From Watersipora subatra (taxonomy: Eukaryota > Bryozoa > Gymnolaemata > Cheilostomatida > Watersiporidae): a stretch of 64,000 nucleotides of DNA. Numbering within the stretch: the stretch's first letter is position 1; each line of letters begins with the position of its first letter. Positions 23,524-34,400 of this stretch are shown one piece after another. Both the position numbers and the translations under genes were made by a program. The notes below the pieces were generated by a model, which worked only from the letters and a program-made list of their open reading frames with translations, was not told the DNA's origin and did no database searches. Location: NCBI RefSeq assembly GCF_963576615.1, contig NC_088716.1:59908228-59972227 (forward strand). Direction: 5' to 3'.

Positions 23524-26344
23524 GAGAGAGACAGGGAGAAAGAGAGAGAGAGGCTACGCTACTTATTGCCTGTGCTTTATTTACACACCTGACACAATAT
23601 CATACAATTTACCACCAGAATACTAGTGTATATAATAGAAATACCTCTATATGCCCATCTCCAACACTATACCACCAGGATACTAGTATAATATACTAGT
23701 ATCCTGGTGGTATAGTGTTGGGTATGGTATAGTGTTGGATATAGTATATAAAATAGTGTTCTATTTTATATATTATATAAAATGGAAATACCCCTACATG
23801 CCCTTTTTCTCCGAAATACAGCAAGAGAGAAAACAAAACTTTAAGACTATGAGATTCTTGTTACGCAAATTGAATTTGAGAACTTGCACCGACTTGAAGC
23901 TTCACGCTATATGAAATATCTTACATAATATTATGCAATAAACTTCACATAAATTCCATGTTAAGTGGAATTTACATTATAGGATGTTTACATTAGAGAA
24001 GTGTCTTCTGCATTACCATTAAAATCAAAAGTTGCTTTGGTAGCACCAGATTATGGATGTATGGATAGCTGCATTTGCTTTTGGAGAAGAGTCAGGCTAG
24101 GTTACAAGGGTGTGGTCTATTATCGTCGCTGTTGCAAGACTCGTGTAAGTAGGAAAGGTGCGTTGGCTAAATTAAATAACCAAGCGAATGACAGCTAAAC
24201 TTTTAGCAGAACTTTGAACCAGCTCTACTTTACCAGAGTTATGTATAGAGAGAGTAATGCCACCGGAAGTATAAGGACGCCATATTGGATCCATTTGCAC
24301 TCTCTTTGTGACATCACTCTCTAAACAATACTCCTAAGTTCACATAAAAACATCCTTATCAGTCATCTATAGGTGATTTTTTCCTTTGATGCACACATTA
24401 CATTGCAGACCATAAACTCATAAGACGATACCCTGGTTTTTATAGTCTCCTATTGTTTTGCAGAAAAAGACTTACTTCATCAGCATTGAACGAAGTTGAG
24501 GCCATTTGGAATAGTCCACAAGCACTTTATTATCTCCACCAGGCTTTGAGGACTCTGAGACCAAAAAAGAAAAGCTATTAGACAATCTGTAAGCAAACAC
24601 CACAGCTATCCGTTTAATAAGGTTTATAAAAAGGAAAAGTTGCATTATAAAAACCATTATTTGCACCATATCATACCTCTGTAAATATGCATTAAAATTT
24701 ACACTACATTAAGTGCCTGAAAGTCATTTATAGATTACTATAAGGAAATATTGTGAGGTTTCTCTGAGGATATAGATTTTGTTTGCTGATATAATGCTGT
24801 CAGCTGAAGAGAGAAGAACATAATGTAAATCTCACTCAATGCAATTGGAGCAGCAATAGCTGCTATTCTCTTTATCCAACTCTGTAATGCTGCCTCAACT
24901 AATTAAAAACCATTTTTCACAACCAACCAGAGCAACTAAAAAGTTCTGTAAATTCAATGAGAAAAAATTGACTTGATCAAAAGGTTGACTTGACCTTAAA
25001 AGTTTCCCAACTTCCATGCTTCAAAAATACCAACTAACATCTTTAATAAATCTGCATTAGATCTGAAAATGTTTACTAGAGTATAGAGTGGAAAGTAACA
25101 AGAATGCTCCTGTTTAAAAATTAACAAAATCATGATGATGTCATGACAGCCATACTGTTAAGAACTCTGTGACATCATTATGCTATTGTTTGACTTCACA
25201 AGATGTTTCAAGACTACTATAAAGTTATGCAACCTAAAAATGAACCTTTGCACTCATTAGGAACTAGTCCAGCTGTTTCTACTAATCACTTGGTAATGTC
25301 TACCATAATCACACTAAGATAGATTGATTTATCTTGGACCACTTCACATGCTATATACAGACTGTACATGGAGAGTTTTGCTTTTGTATTAAGACTGTTT
25401 GCTAATTATTGATGATGCAACAACATGGTGCTCAACATCGCAGCTTTGAGCAATATTTGTTGAGGTAAGATCTCCTGCCCTCACATAAAACATGTCACTT
25501 CTCACCTACTCTGATACTTGGTTCAAAAATCATTTGTTTGACTTCATTGGCTAACTGTAGCCCTCTTTTCACTTTTATGATATTTTGCGTGGCATAAATT
25601 CGAAAACATTCTGTTTGAAATATATTTTTACCAATAAAGTAATTGGTACATTACTTTATTGTCTTTTAACTTTTGAATGAAAGTATTTGCTTTTCATTCG
25701 AAGTGGTATATTACCAATAAAGTAATATATGAAAAAATTATTGCTTCAAGGTTATTAAATGCTGCATTTGCATGTTTATCAACCGTTTTGTTACAGTCCT
25801 TTTGTGCAACGCAACTAATGCTATAGACCCAGGCTTTTTTAGATATGTCTTGCAAGCTTTCTTCACCTGATGTATACTGACTTCTTCCACCGGCAGCTTG
25901 AGTTAGTTCACGGAACTTTTCATGTTGTTCACTGCCTTCAGCTGGTAAACAGCTCGCACTCGCTCCCTCACATTGTAAGGATGCCTGCAGAATACATTGA
26001 ACATATGTTCACACTCGACTACCTCATGAATTAACACTACAAAGTAGTTTTTAAACAGTCTTTTAAGTTCAGAGCAAGTCAAAGTAGAATATTAATATTA
26101 CTAACAATAACTCTTAAAGATTTAGAATAGCCAACAAATGTGAGGGAATCTATTGGCAACTATTATTAATTTTTCATATCTTTTTTTTATGTAGTATTTA
26201 TACATACGACATACCTATACATACTTATACATACCTGATCATCTCTATTCACCTGCACTGGTCTATTTCTACAATTCTCCAGCGCTGTTGGATTTGAAGG
26301 ACTTGATACATCATCAGCTATGCCCTGGTCTGAAGATCCAGAGT
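20481..26344 (-). CDS. Trypsin/3C-like peptidase-fold protein, C-terminal exons (probably the 3' part of the ankyrin gene)
   Basis: Exons, minus strand: 26344-26235, 25984-25867, 24554-24476, 23277-22333, 20796-20481. All borders are AG/GT (the 23277 acceptor is a weaker AAG) and phases agree across every junction. The last two exons join DDGQ to TLEGGDCGALVYLED, completing a motif that neither exon holds alone. GDCG sits where trypsin-fold enzymes have GDSG. Counting from the Met at 23273, the candidate nucleophile is Cys320 and a candidate His is His120 in FLLTPCHGLLS, like the histidine segment of trypsin-like proteins. An Ala/Gly/Ser spacer covers residues 229-248. Protease activity is inference; no Asp partner could be assigned. 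The upstream exon begins in phase 1, so the protein does not start here (see the ankyrin entry). Confidence 0.65.
23338..23556. repeat. (GA)n-rich microsatellite
   Basis: A GA/GGGA-rich tract with a core of about 35 uninterrupted GA dinucleotides. On the transcribed minus strand it is a roughly 200-nt CU-rich tract ending 61 nt before the acceptor of the 23277-22333 exon. Confidence 0.95.
23661..23721. repeat. 61-bp near-perfect palindrome
   Basis: Two 30-bp arms beginning CCAACACTATACCACCAGGA are exact reverse complements separated by one base. A partial third copy (TACCACCAGAATACTAGTGT) lies just upstream at about 23610. It could extrude as a hairpin; it may be a tiny MITE. Confidence 0.9.
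25640..25735. repeat. Short inverted/direct repeat around ACCAATAAAGTAAT
   Basis: ACCAATAAAGTAAT occurs at about 25631 and 25710, with its complement (ATTACTTTATTG) between them near 25650. Intronic; probably a small foldback remnant. Confidence 0.6.
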
Positions 26345-26789
26345 CTATAAATACAAAATACAAAAAGAAACTGACCCCTTTCTCTGCCAGATAAACTACT
26401 TAAAGGTTGACTTGCAACAAAATTCACATTACAGTTATTTGGTATCAAAAGATTCACCATGTTTTACTCTGTTGTGTGGTAGGTGCCAAATATGTGGAAA
26501 TGTGATTAAAAGCTCTTAAAAGCTCAAAAACAAAAAGCCGCCGTAGATTGGAATCTCTTGATTTCGATGACGTATCCGCGCTGTATGGTTATTGTCTTGT
26601 CACGTGATGTTCTCGCGTGAATTGAAAGGCCAATAAAAAGCTCAATATCAAACTTATCGTAGCAATAGTTTATGGTAATCACTTCGGGTTTTACCTAAGA
26701 CCCCGTATCAAATATAGATGCTCGCTACTTTACAGTTTCGGCTTGGCCATTCCGTTCGACTATTCATGTCTGAGTTGCGATCATAAAAA

Positions 26790-27712
26790 ATGTCAAATTC
26801 TGAAGAGTTAAGACCCTGGCGTTTCGAGCCTGACGCTCTATCTGAAGAAGATCCTCAACAGAATCAAACCTCCCAGCAAGTAAGCACCGCCACTAGCCAG
26901 CTCTTATGTGCCAAGCTAGCTAGTAGTAATAGTTTTAGCTTGAGAGTGATAGAACGAATATTATTATATATGATTTTAATGATGATAATTATCGCTTCAA
27001 TATTGCGAAAAAATAATTACAGATTTTTCTCGAATGACAACATTAACAATTTTAATATTTAAATCTAGTGCTGCACTGATATACTGTTGGATAACATCGA
27101 CCTGATGTATTAGCTATGGTTGCATAGACATATCTGTTCATTTCTTTAGGAGCTAATACCACCGGCTACAGAGTGGTGTGCCTGCGAGCGTTGTCAAGAC
27201 ATGCCATCTCTTCCTGAATGTTTGTGCTGCCATTATGCTGAGTTTGCGCATTGTCTCCTTGACCGAGGGGAGCATGAATGCCTGCGTATGCATCCTGGTG
27301 TAAACGAATTTGTGGCGTCTGCACCCCTTGAGTTGAGGTGGAATAATTACCTGCGATATCATAGTGAGTTGGATATTCATTTAATGCCAACAACACCAAG
27401 GCTATGCTAATGTGTCAAGCATTATCTACAATTCTTGTGTTACACATTTAATGCATCAGTCGAACACACATATTCTGAACTCGTGGAACACAAGGAGAAC
27501 TGGTATATTTGGCTTGTACACTTACTACAGTAGAGAGTGTATTAGTTTTATGATTTTATTATATAAAGATCGAGATTATTTTGATGATCAGCAATTATTG
27601 TTTTTCAATAGTTGTTTTGGTAGATAATCTATTCCCATTTGGAGAGCCATCGCCAAATGCTCGGAAAAGGTTGTGTGCATACCGCAATCTTGTGTTTTGG
27701 TTTATGCCGCAA
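26790..27712 (+). CDS. P2X7 receptor intracellular-domain-like zinc-binding protein carried by the transposon, 3' end rearranged
   Basis: Exon 1 is 26790-26879 (MSNSEELRPWRFEPD, acidic). Exon 2 is 27150-27363, with EWCACERCQDMPSLPECLCC and a later HPGV motif, matching the Cys-rich start of the P2X7 C-terminal ballast domain (WCxCGxC...CLCC). Exon 3 starts at about 27644 and reads ARKRLCAYRNLVFW, matching the RLRHCAYR segment of that domain. After MPQ the plus-strand reading leaves the family pattern. The expected continuation (PLPACLVSKIRALFP) is present but inverted, on the minus strand at about 27710-27830. There is no channel or membrane segment, so this is a stand-alone domain protein of the kind common in invertebrate genomes. 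Its role in the element is unknown. Confidence 0.7.
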
Positions 27713-27868
27713 ATCTTGTTTGCAAGTCTGCAAACTCTTCTTCATCATCCGTTGGTGGGAAAAGAGCCCGAATCTTAGACACCAAGCATGCAGGTAGAGG
27801 CCGTCGCTCACGGCGACAAATTTGCGGCATAAGCCAAAACACAAGCTTGCAGTATGCACACAACCTTT
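27664..27868. repeat. Inverted duplication with about 46-bp arms around an inverted coding block
   Basis: The left arm (27664-27712, starting AAAGGTTGTGTGCATAC) and the right arm (about 27820-27868, its complement with a few mismatches) both encode the RLCAY(R/C)...LVFW segment of the P2X7R-like domain, in opposite directions. The roughly 107 bp between them carries the rest of the domain on the minus strand, followed by an in-frame TAA. Confidence 0.82.
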
Positions 27869-29230
27869 GTAACAACATCCGTTGTAATGGACTTCACTCT
27901 CAGGCCGTGGGAAATTAGATCGGACTGGCATCGCTTGAAGCCTTCCAGCTCCATGGTGTTAGAGCTGGTGGTCTCTGTTGACTGCAAAGTAAAGAAAGTT
28001 ACGACCAACAATTACTTTCACATTATTTGAATGAACTATTTAGCTAGATGAGCAACTTCATGTTTATGTATTGATAACTACTAAAAAATTTGGGTTTTTG
28101 TCAGGCTGTGAAGTAAAAACTGCCAAAGTTTTACCTTGACAAGATGGCTGCTGACTATTAAACCGCAGCTCTGATCCATCATAGTGTAGGCTCTGTATAG
28201 TGCGCAATGCCCCGGACTATCGCATCTACCGTCACCTGCCAAATCAAGCTCCCAATCGATTGCTGCCATCAATCCCTCGTTATGCAGGGTGTACTGCTCA
28301 GCAATATACTGTAAAATATTGTAAAACTTCATTATACAAGATTAATTTGTATCATTATCATTAGTCTAAGAATGTAGAATCCTCTTCCCCCTTTTTGTGC
28401 TATATTATGATGAAGAATCAGAATTTTGAATTATAATATATTTTGCTTGAAGGATGACATATTTTCATTTCAAGAAAAAAATTGTTTCTAAATGTTGTTA
28501 TTCAATTAGTGTGCCAAGCTTTTACTCACATTTTCCAAGTTTATGAGTAAATATTAACACTCACACCATGTAAGTATTCTCTTTGTTGGTAGAGGCAAAC
28601 GCTGTGGCTTGGTATTGCGATGTTCAGGAGCGACAGAAAACGGAGGTTCTGCATAAGGCATCCGCCAGAAAAGAGTGATGCAGCTGCCAGCAGGGGGTTG
28701 ATGACGTGAGCTCTGTTCACCCTGGCAGTTGTTTCCCAAGTGTACGATCGGTGACAGGAGGCACATGTAACCTTGAACGCTACCCATCCGCCTTCTCTCA
28801 CCATCGTGAATGAGCAGGGGAGGGCGCAGGTGTGACAGTGAAATAGTCGCTGGAGTGCTGTCACACTTACTATTATTTTCTCCTCCTTGAAGGAGGATTC
28901 GGGTCTGAAATCACAACACAATAGTTGACTTGCAATAAGATTTGTACAACATCATTTCCTGTTATTATATCATATTTGCTTGATCAGAAAAAGAATAAAT
29001 ATATAGCCATGCAATCATGACACAGATTTTACAAAACCCTATCAGAATCCATGATATTGTAAACATAAAATGTGAGTAATAACTCTATGGATATTTTTTA
29101 TATTTTGTCAAGTTTGGTTTAGTTCAGCTCTATCTTACATGTAATTGGAGAGCGTTTGACGCTGGCCAACATAGCGCTCAAACTCTTCCCAGTCTTCAGT
29201 GGTTGGCACAAACTCTTCATCTAATACTAA
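27866..29230 (-). pseudogene. Transposase-like gene of the Kolobok-like element, truncated at its 3' end
   Basis: Minus-strand exons: about 29228-29142 (DEEFVPTTEDWEEFERYVG), 28915-28568 (with HCHTC...CASC, a Cys-pair region, and INPLLAAASLFSGG), about 28320-28132 (IDWELDLAGDGRCDSPGHC) and 27982 onward (STETTSSNTMELEGFKRC then SITTD). Borders and phases fit between these. The DGRCDSPG block and the later TTD look like the first two acidic positions of a DDE-type nuclease in a repeated metazoan protein family. The third acidic residue and the C-terminus are absent, because the reading frame runs straight into the inverted P2X7R block. Family naming is from memory and tentative. Confidence 0.6.
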
Positions 29231-29609
29231 TAATAATCAACTAATAATATTAATATGCTATTAACGATGATACCAGAAAATGACAATAACTATTTTATAT
29301 AACATATCTATAAGTGAGTGGGGGTTAAGAAATTTGGCGAAATTAATCGTGAAACAACATTATTTTATCAATTATATATTAATATATTACGTTTTACAGA
29401 TAGATATGCAGTATGAATTAGTTTTGTTATTATAATAAGAATAATACACGTAATTAAAAAGATAAAATACTAATAATATAATATTACAATTAAATGACAT
29501 TAATATTGTTATATTAAATATAGATTAATACAGTACTATTAGGAGAATACTAGAAAATAACCCGAGTTACAACTACTAATACAAATAGTTCATAAAATAA
29601 ATTACTCAC

Positions 29610-29837
29610 GTGCTTTGGTGATATGTGGAGTATTCAAACAGGTTAGAAAACATGTCGTCTTTGAACTGGCGAAAACAAAGGTAAGAGTAAGCAGGCGAAT
29701 AAATAAAGTTTGTCACATCCAGCTTCACCCAGTTGCTCCACGCCCGGTGAAGGTCTGGTCTTTTCTCAACTCTTGGCCAAAAAAAAGATGCTTCTCAGCT
29801 TGGCAGCTGCACAAACACTATGTGGCGCGTTAGTCAT
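29610..29837 (-). pseudogene. THAP-like zinc-finger exon remnant of the same element
   Basis: From an ATG at 29837 the frame reads MTNAPHSVCAAAKLRSIFF, then meets a run of eight T. After it the THAP-like pattern continues one frame over: WPRVEKRPDLHRAWSNWV and, later, YLCFRQFKDDMF, ending at a GTGAGT donor (29609). The pattern W...CxxxF matches the middle and end of a THAP domain. A one-base slip in the T run explains the frame change. The exon phase does not match the next exon exactly, so further decay is likely. Confidence 0.5.
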
Positions 29838-30837
29838 GATGACGAATTGAAATAAACAAGTTTAATATGAGAAAGCGTGTTTGCTATTTGCGATAGATCA
29901 AACTTGAACTGAAACTAACATTATCTGATCATGTGACTTACAATTCCCGCTATATGGCGCGAAAAATTTCTACAGCATTTTTCAACCATCATAGCGGACC
30001 AAAAGGCTCATCATTTTTATCAGAGGATGATATGCAATCGTTCAAGCTAAGCTTAAAAAATTAAACATATTTTTATGCTACGTTTTGAGATATCAGTGCT
30101 CAAAGTTGCAGCATTACGATGCCGATAAAATAGACGCGTAAGAACAATAGACATGGTTTTTATCGCAAGCGTGAAGTATATTTGTGAAAATAGTTCGACG
30201 AATAAGGATGCATGAAAGTGTAAACATAAACTATCTCGCACACATTTTAGCCGTTTTAGCACACATACGTCACATTTTAGCCGTTTTGGAAAACGAATCC
30301 AAACTAGGGCGATCTCGTGTGGCTGCGATTTTCTGTTCGTTTTTAGCTTTTACGAGCTTTTAATCACATTCCCACATATTTGGCACCTACAACACAATAG
30401 AGTAAGACATGGCGAATCTTTTGATACCAAATAACTGTAATGTGAATTTTGTTGCAAGTCAACCTTTAATAATTTGCTAAAAGGTTCCCAACAGTGGTAG
30501 ATGCTTGTATACCTTTATTGGCTGCGTCGCTACCTTCTATACATGTATCCCCATTAGTATTATTGTACAATGTATGTTTAACACTTTCTCAAATCATAGA
30601 TTGTGCTGCAGAGCTGCAGTATAGCTTATAATGAAATTCACATAAAGATGTATATAAGATATTATTCATAATTAAAATCAATATAGAATTGAAGCAGTGA
30701 TGCAAATATACATGTACATGTAAGATTGTTGCCCAGCTGACTAATGTAACTGATAAGAATTTAGATATGAATTTATTGTTGCTGTATTTTATGAATTGCC
30801 TTAATGCTTTATTAGCAGTAAACAATTAGTATGTTTC

Positions 30838-30965
30838 CCACGCTACGCCTAATATTAACTCAGCAAAATTTGTTATGCTTCCCACATTACGCCTAATATC
30901 AACTCAGCAAAACTTGGTATGCTTCCCACCTCATGCCTAATAATAGCATAGCAAATTGGTGTGTT
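30838..30965. repeat. About 52-bp tandem repeat, 2.5 copies
   Basis: Diverged units containing TATGCTTCCCAC, TACGCCTAATAT and AACTCAGCAAAA repeat between 30838 and 30965, in the same host intron as the transposon but outside it. Confidence 0.7.
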
Positions 30966-31461
30966 CTTTACCAATTTTAACGCCCCTTCTAAATACAAGG
31001 TACATGTAAGCACTTTAGGCCGCATGTCTCCTAGATGTAGTAATAAAAGAATTACTGGTGTGTTTACTTAGTTGTTACATATTTTATGTATTTCGTGTAT
31101 TTTAAAGCTACCTGTAATACTTGAAGTATTTATTACTATCAAACTTCATTATTACTATTTCTTTATATTGATGTTTAATATATATTACTGTATTTGTATG
31201 AATTCTATACCAGCATCACCGTTACTGTTGCATTTAGATTGAATTTTACAAGTATATACTAAAAGCTGACAATTGAAACCCCACCACCCATACAATATGT
31301 ATTCTAACCCATAGCAGGTCATGATACTCCACCCTCTAACTTAAGTCTGGATGACTCTGTCATACTGATTACCATCTCACCCCAGGCACCACTTGGAAGT
31401 TATCTTCTTCAGTGAAAACCATTAGCATACTTAGTAGTACTTTAGTAATCATCTCATTTAC

Positions 31462-34400
31462 CATTTTCTGAACTTGTGTGAACCAAAGAAGCTGTCACTT
31501 TATTTGCTTCCTCTTCAGGTTGCTCACTATTTTGATGCTGGCTAATTTTTTGGGGTTTATCTGAACTTTCTTCCGGGTTGTCAGCTTCAAGTCCATTGTC
31601 CTAATATTTATAGCAGCAAGTAGAAGATAAAAAAGAATCTTTAGCTAAATAATATAGATACATGTTTAAATAATATACATTAAATATACAAATTATATAG
31701 GTATAATAATATATGTCATAATTTATATGTGATTACATATAGGCCTATAATATATATGATATGTAATATATATTATATGTAATATAATATATATTACATA
31801 TAATATATATAATATATTATATATGTTTGTACTACTAAATGTACATGCCATAAAACTCCTATTTGGCGCTTTATTTTGCAACTCTTCCATAAAGAGTGGT
31901 TTTATTAGAAGTGACGTTTGAGTAGAAGGTGGCATTGTTTTTTTTCAAATAGCTTGTCAGAATTTTGGAAGCTAAATTTAACCTTTTTACTGGTAAAGCA
32001 AATGTTGCCTATATGTTGCACTTTCCTTCGGGGTAGCGACATTAACTTTTTGGATGCAATAAATCTATAATAATTTACCTCCAACTTGTCATAGATGGTG
32101 TGTAATTGTGTTTCGAGGTCTTATGTAGCGTACCGATGTCTATGGCAATGATGAGACGCTCTTAGGAGTCAAGGTCAATGATGATATTGCTATAGTGTTA
32201 AAGCTATCAGATTATGACACTATAGGATTAACAGCTTCATTGGCTTTTCGGGACTATTGGTATATAAGCTATACAGGACCTCATGGAGGTTCTTATTCTA
32301 CTACGTTGTAACCAGGTAGGTACCTGCACGTTATTTAACAATTGCTCTTTCAATAAATATGCATTGGGAAGCTGAAAAATAGCTCTACCAGTTGATATCT
32401 GTCACTTGCTATTAACCTTCAATGATCTTTTAGCCTGCGTTGCAATTTGTTGGAACTTTTAGCTTTTATTTTTTCTAAATTTGAAGACCTATGTTCATTT
32501 TATAACTATACTAGCTAAATGCCCGGCATTGTCCGGGTAATAAAAAAGTCTTTGAACAAAAAATTTATTTCTATTCAACATATACACCATTTACCATTCT
32601 AACTTTTGAACTTCACACCATGAGAAAAAGAGCTTTTTTGTGCAGTTCAAATGAATTAAGAGAAAAAATAAAACTATTGTAAAGGTTTTTAAACTTTTTC
32701 AAACAACTGTAACTTCTAAATTTCATATCATGAAAGAAGTGTTTTGTTTAAACAAATTAGGAAAAAAATAAAACACAAAGGTGTTTAAATGTAAATGTGA
32801 AATAAATGTGAAAATTAGCAAGTAATGGCTAAATACAGTCCATTTTGTTTTGATTACAATGAAAAATTATTTGGTATACAATTATATGATTTCAGTTCGT
32901 TTCAGTGTTAGCATCATAAGGCAAAAATATCATATAGGCGTATAGAGTGGTATGGAAACCCACAGTAATTATCTACTCCAATCACTTCCTGGTAAAAAGC
33001 ATCATTAAAAATAGTAACAAAATGATATCTTAACCTTAACTATAAGTACCTACAATAGCTTTAGTGAACTTTTTGGTTATGATCTGCAAGAAAATGTAAC
33101 ATTACAGTGTGCTACATGCAGAGTTTGTACCTTCAAGACAGACATGTAACATAAACTCTGAATCTAACTTAAATGAATTTAGCTTACTAAACACATAAAT
33201 ACTTGAAGGAAGTTTTATTATGTATTTTAATAAACTTCAAACTTTGAACTAAAATTTTATCTCTTATGTATTTGCGAAGCCGTTTTTACCATAATGGATA
33301 ACACTGACAGTGGAAAAAAAGCATATTAGAATTTTTGTTATTTTGTCGTAATCAGTACAACAATCGCCAAATTTCAATTGTGAGAGAAGTTATCGTTGAT
33401 ATCGTATGACAGAACAAATCCGCCCTAGTATGGTGAGAACAAAAAAGCATCATGTTTTATAGAGTTGGGCGAAAAATATTTTATAACAGGGACATCGTAA
33501 CCTGTAGTCACCTAGTGGTGGCCGTAGCACCCAGACATCGGCTACATTTTAGAACTTACACTTTATTTTAGTGATCTTCTGCAGTATTAGCTGTTGCGTA
33601 TGCATATCTGTATTTAGCCACTTACAATATCATTTTCCCTGTGTATTGAATAATGTTTTACCACAACTTTGTAAGTGCCATCACGAGTTTGACCATGCTA
33701 TCTTATGTAACACTTGTCATAGGTCAACCATATAAAAGACTGGCACGTTTTTTATGATGGCAGAGTAGTCATTGGCTGCGACTGCCTGTTATATACAAAT
33801 ATACACGAAAGCACTCTACTCTCATGCGTGATTATTCTGAGAGTGAAAAAAGAGAATTAGCTGATATGCCGTAAAAGACCGAGCAGCGTTTACAACCTTA
33901 TGAATTAAAATCGCTCACCCTAGAATCCACTGGTGTTGAGGTTTCTTTGTTTAATATTTGAGGGTCTATTTCATGCAGATTGCTGTTTAGGCACTGGCAA
34001 TTCTGCTTTTTCGTCCTTAATCTGCCAACTACAAAAAATAAAATGTCTGTTTCTGCACACAAAGGTCGGCTCCTTAGGTCCGCCCACCTACTGTAATCTT
34101 CAAAAGAATGCCTGTACTGATTAAAGCAATTTACTAAAAATCATTGACCAATTGACTATGATAGTTCTCTAGCGATTATACATTGCCTCTTTGTTTGTTG
34201 TACCACGTAGTTATTTGATAAGCACTTGCTTTAGCTCTGTAATCATCGTGTTGCAGATATGCTAAGCTTTATCTTTTATCACCATTGGTCGTCCACAATT
34301 AATTTTGTTAGCCAGTGCAGTGTTGACATACTTAAAAATTCATTGAGTATCTCCACTGATTGGGTTAGGAACATCTCAAATTTGACATGCTTTCCTATCT

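Larger units (their letters stand above)
26404..30465. mobile_element. Kolobok-like DNA transposon, 4,062 bp, TTAA target duplication
   Basis: Terminal inverted repeats of about 140-170 bp start AGGTTGACTTGCAACAAAAT at 26404 and end with the complement at 30465. Both ends are flanked by TTAA (26400-26403 and 30466-30469). Inside are a plus-strand P2X7R-intracellular-domain gene and a convergent minus-strand transposase-like gene with a THAP-like remnant. TTAA duplications plus a THAP/DDE-type protein point to the Kolobok superfamily; that assignment is from memory. The coding part is rearranged where the two genes meet, so this copy is probably not autonomous. It lies in the intron between exons 31600-31462 and 26344-26235 of the minus-strand host gene. 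The TIRs are only a few percent diverged, which suggests a fairly recent insertion. Confidence 0.8.

Noticed and set aside
23299-23592. RERERE-rich 97-residue ORF
   Set aside because: Translation of the GA microsatellite.
33980-34035. Short frame IKDEKAELPVPKQQSA with an AG acceptor before it
   Set aside because: Composition resembles the linker exons, but the phase does not follow from the 34332 donor and the frame stops at once; kept only as an alternative end.
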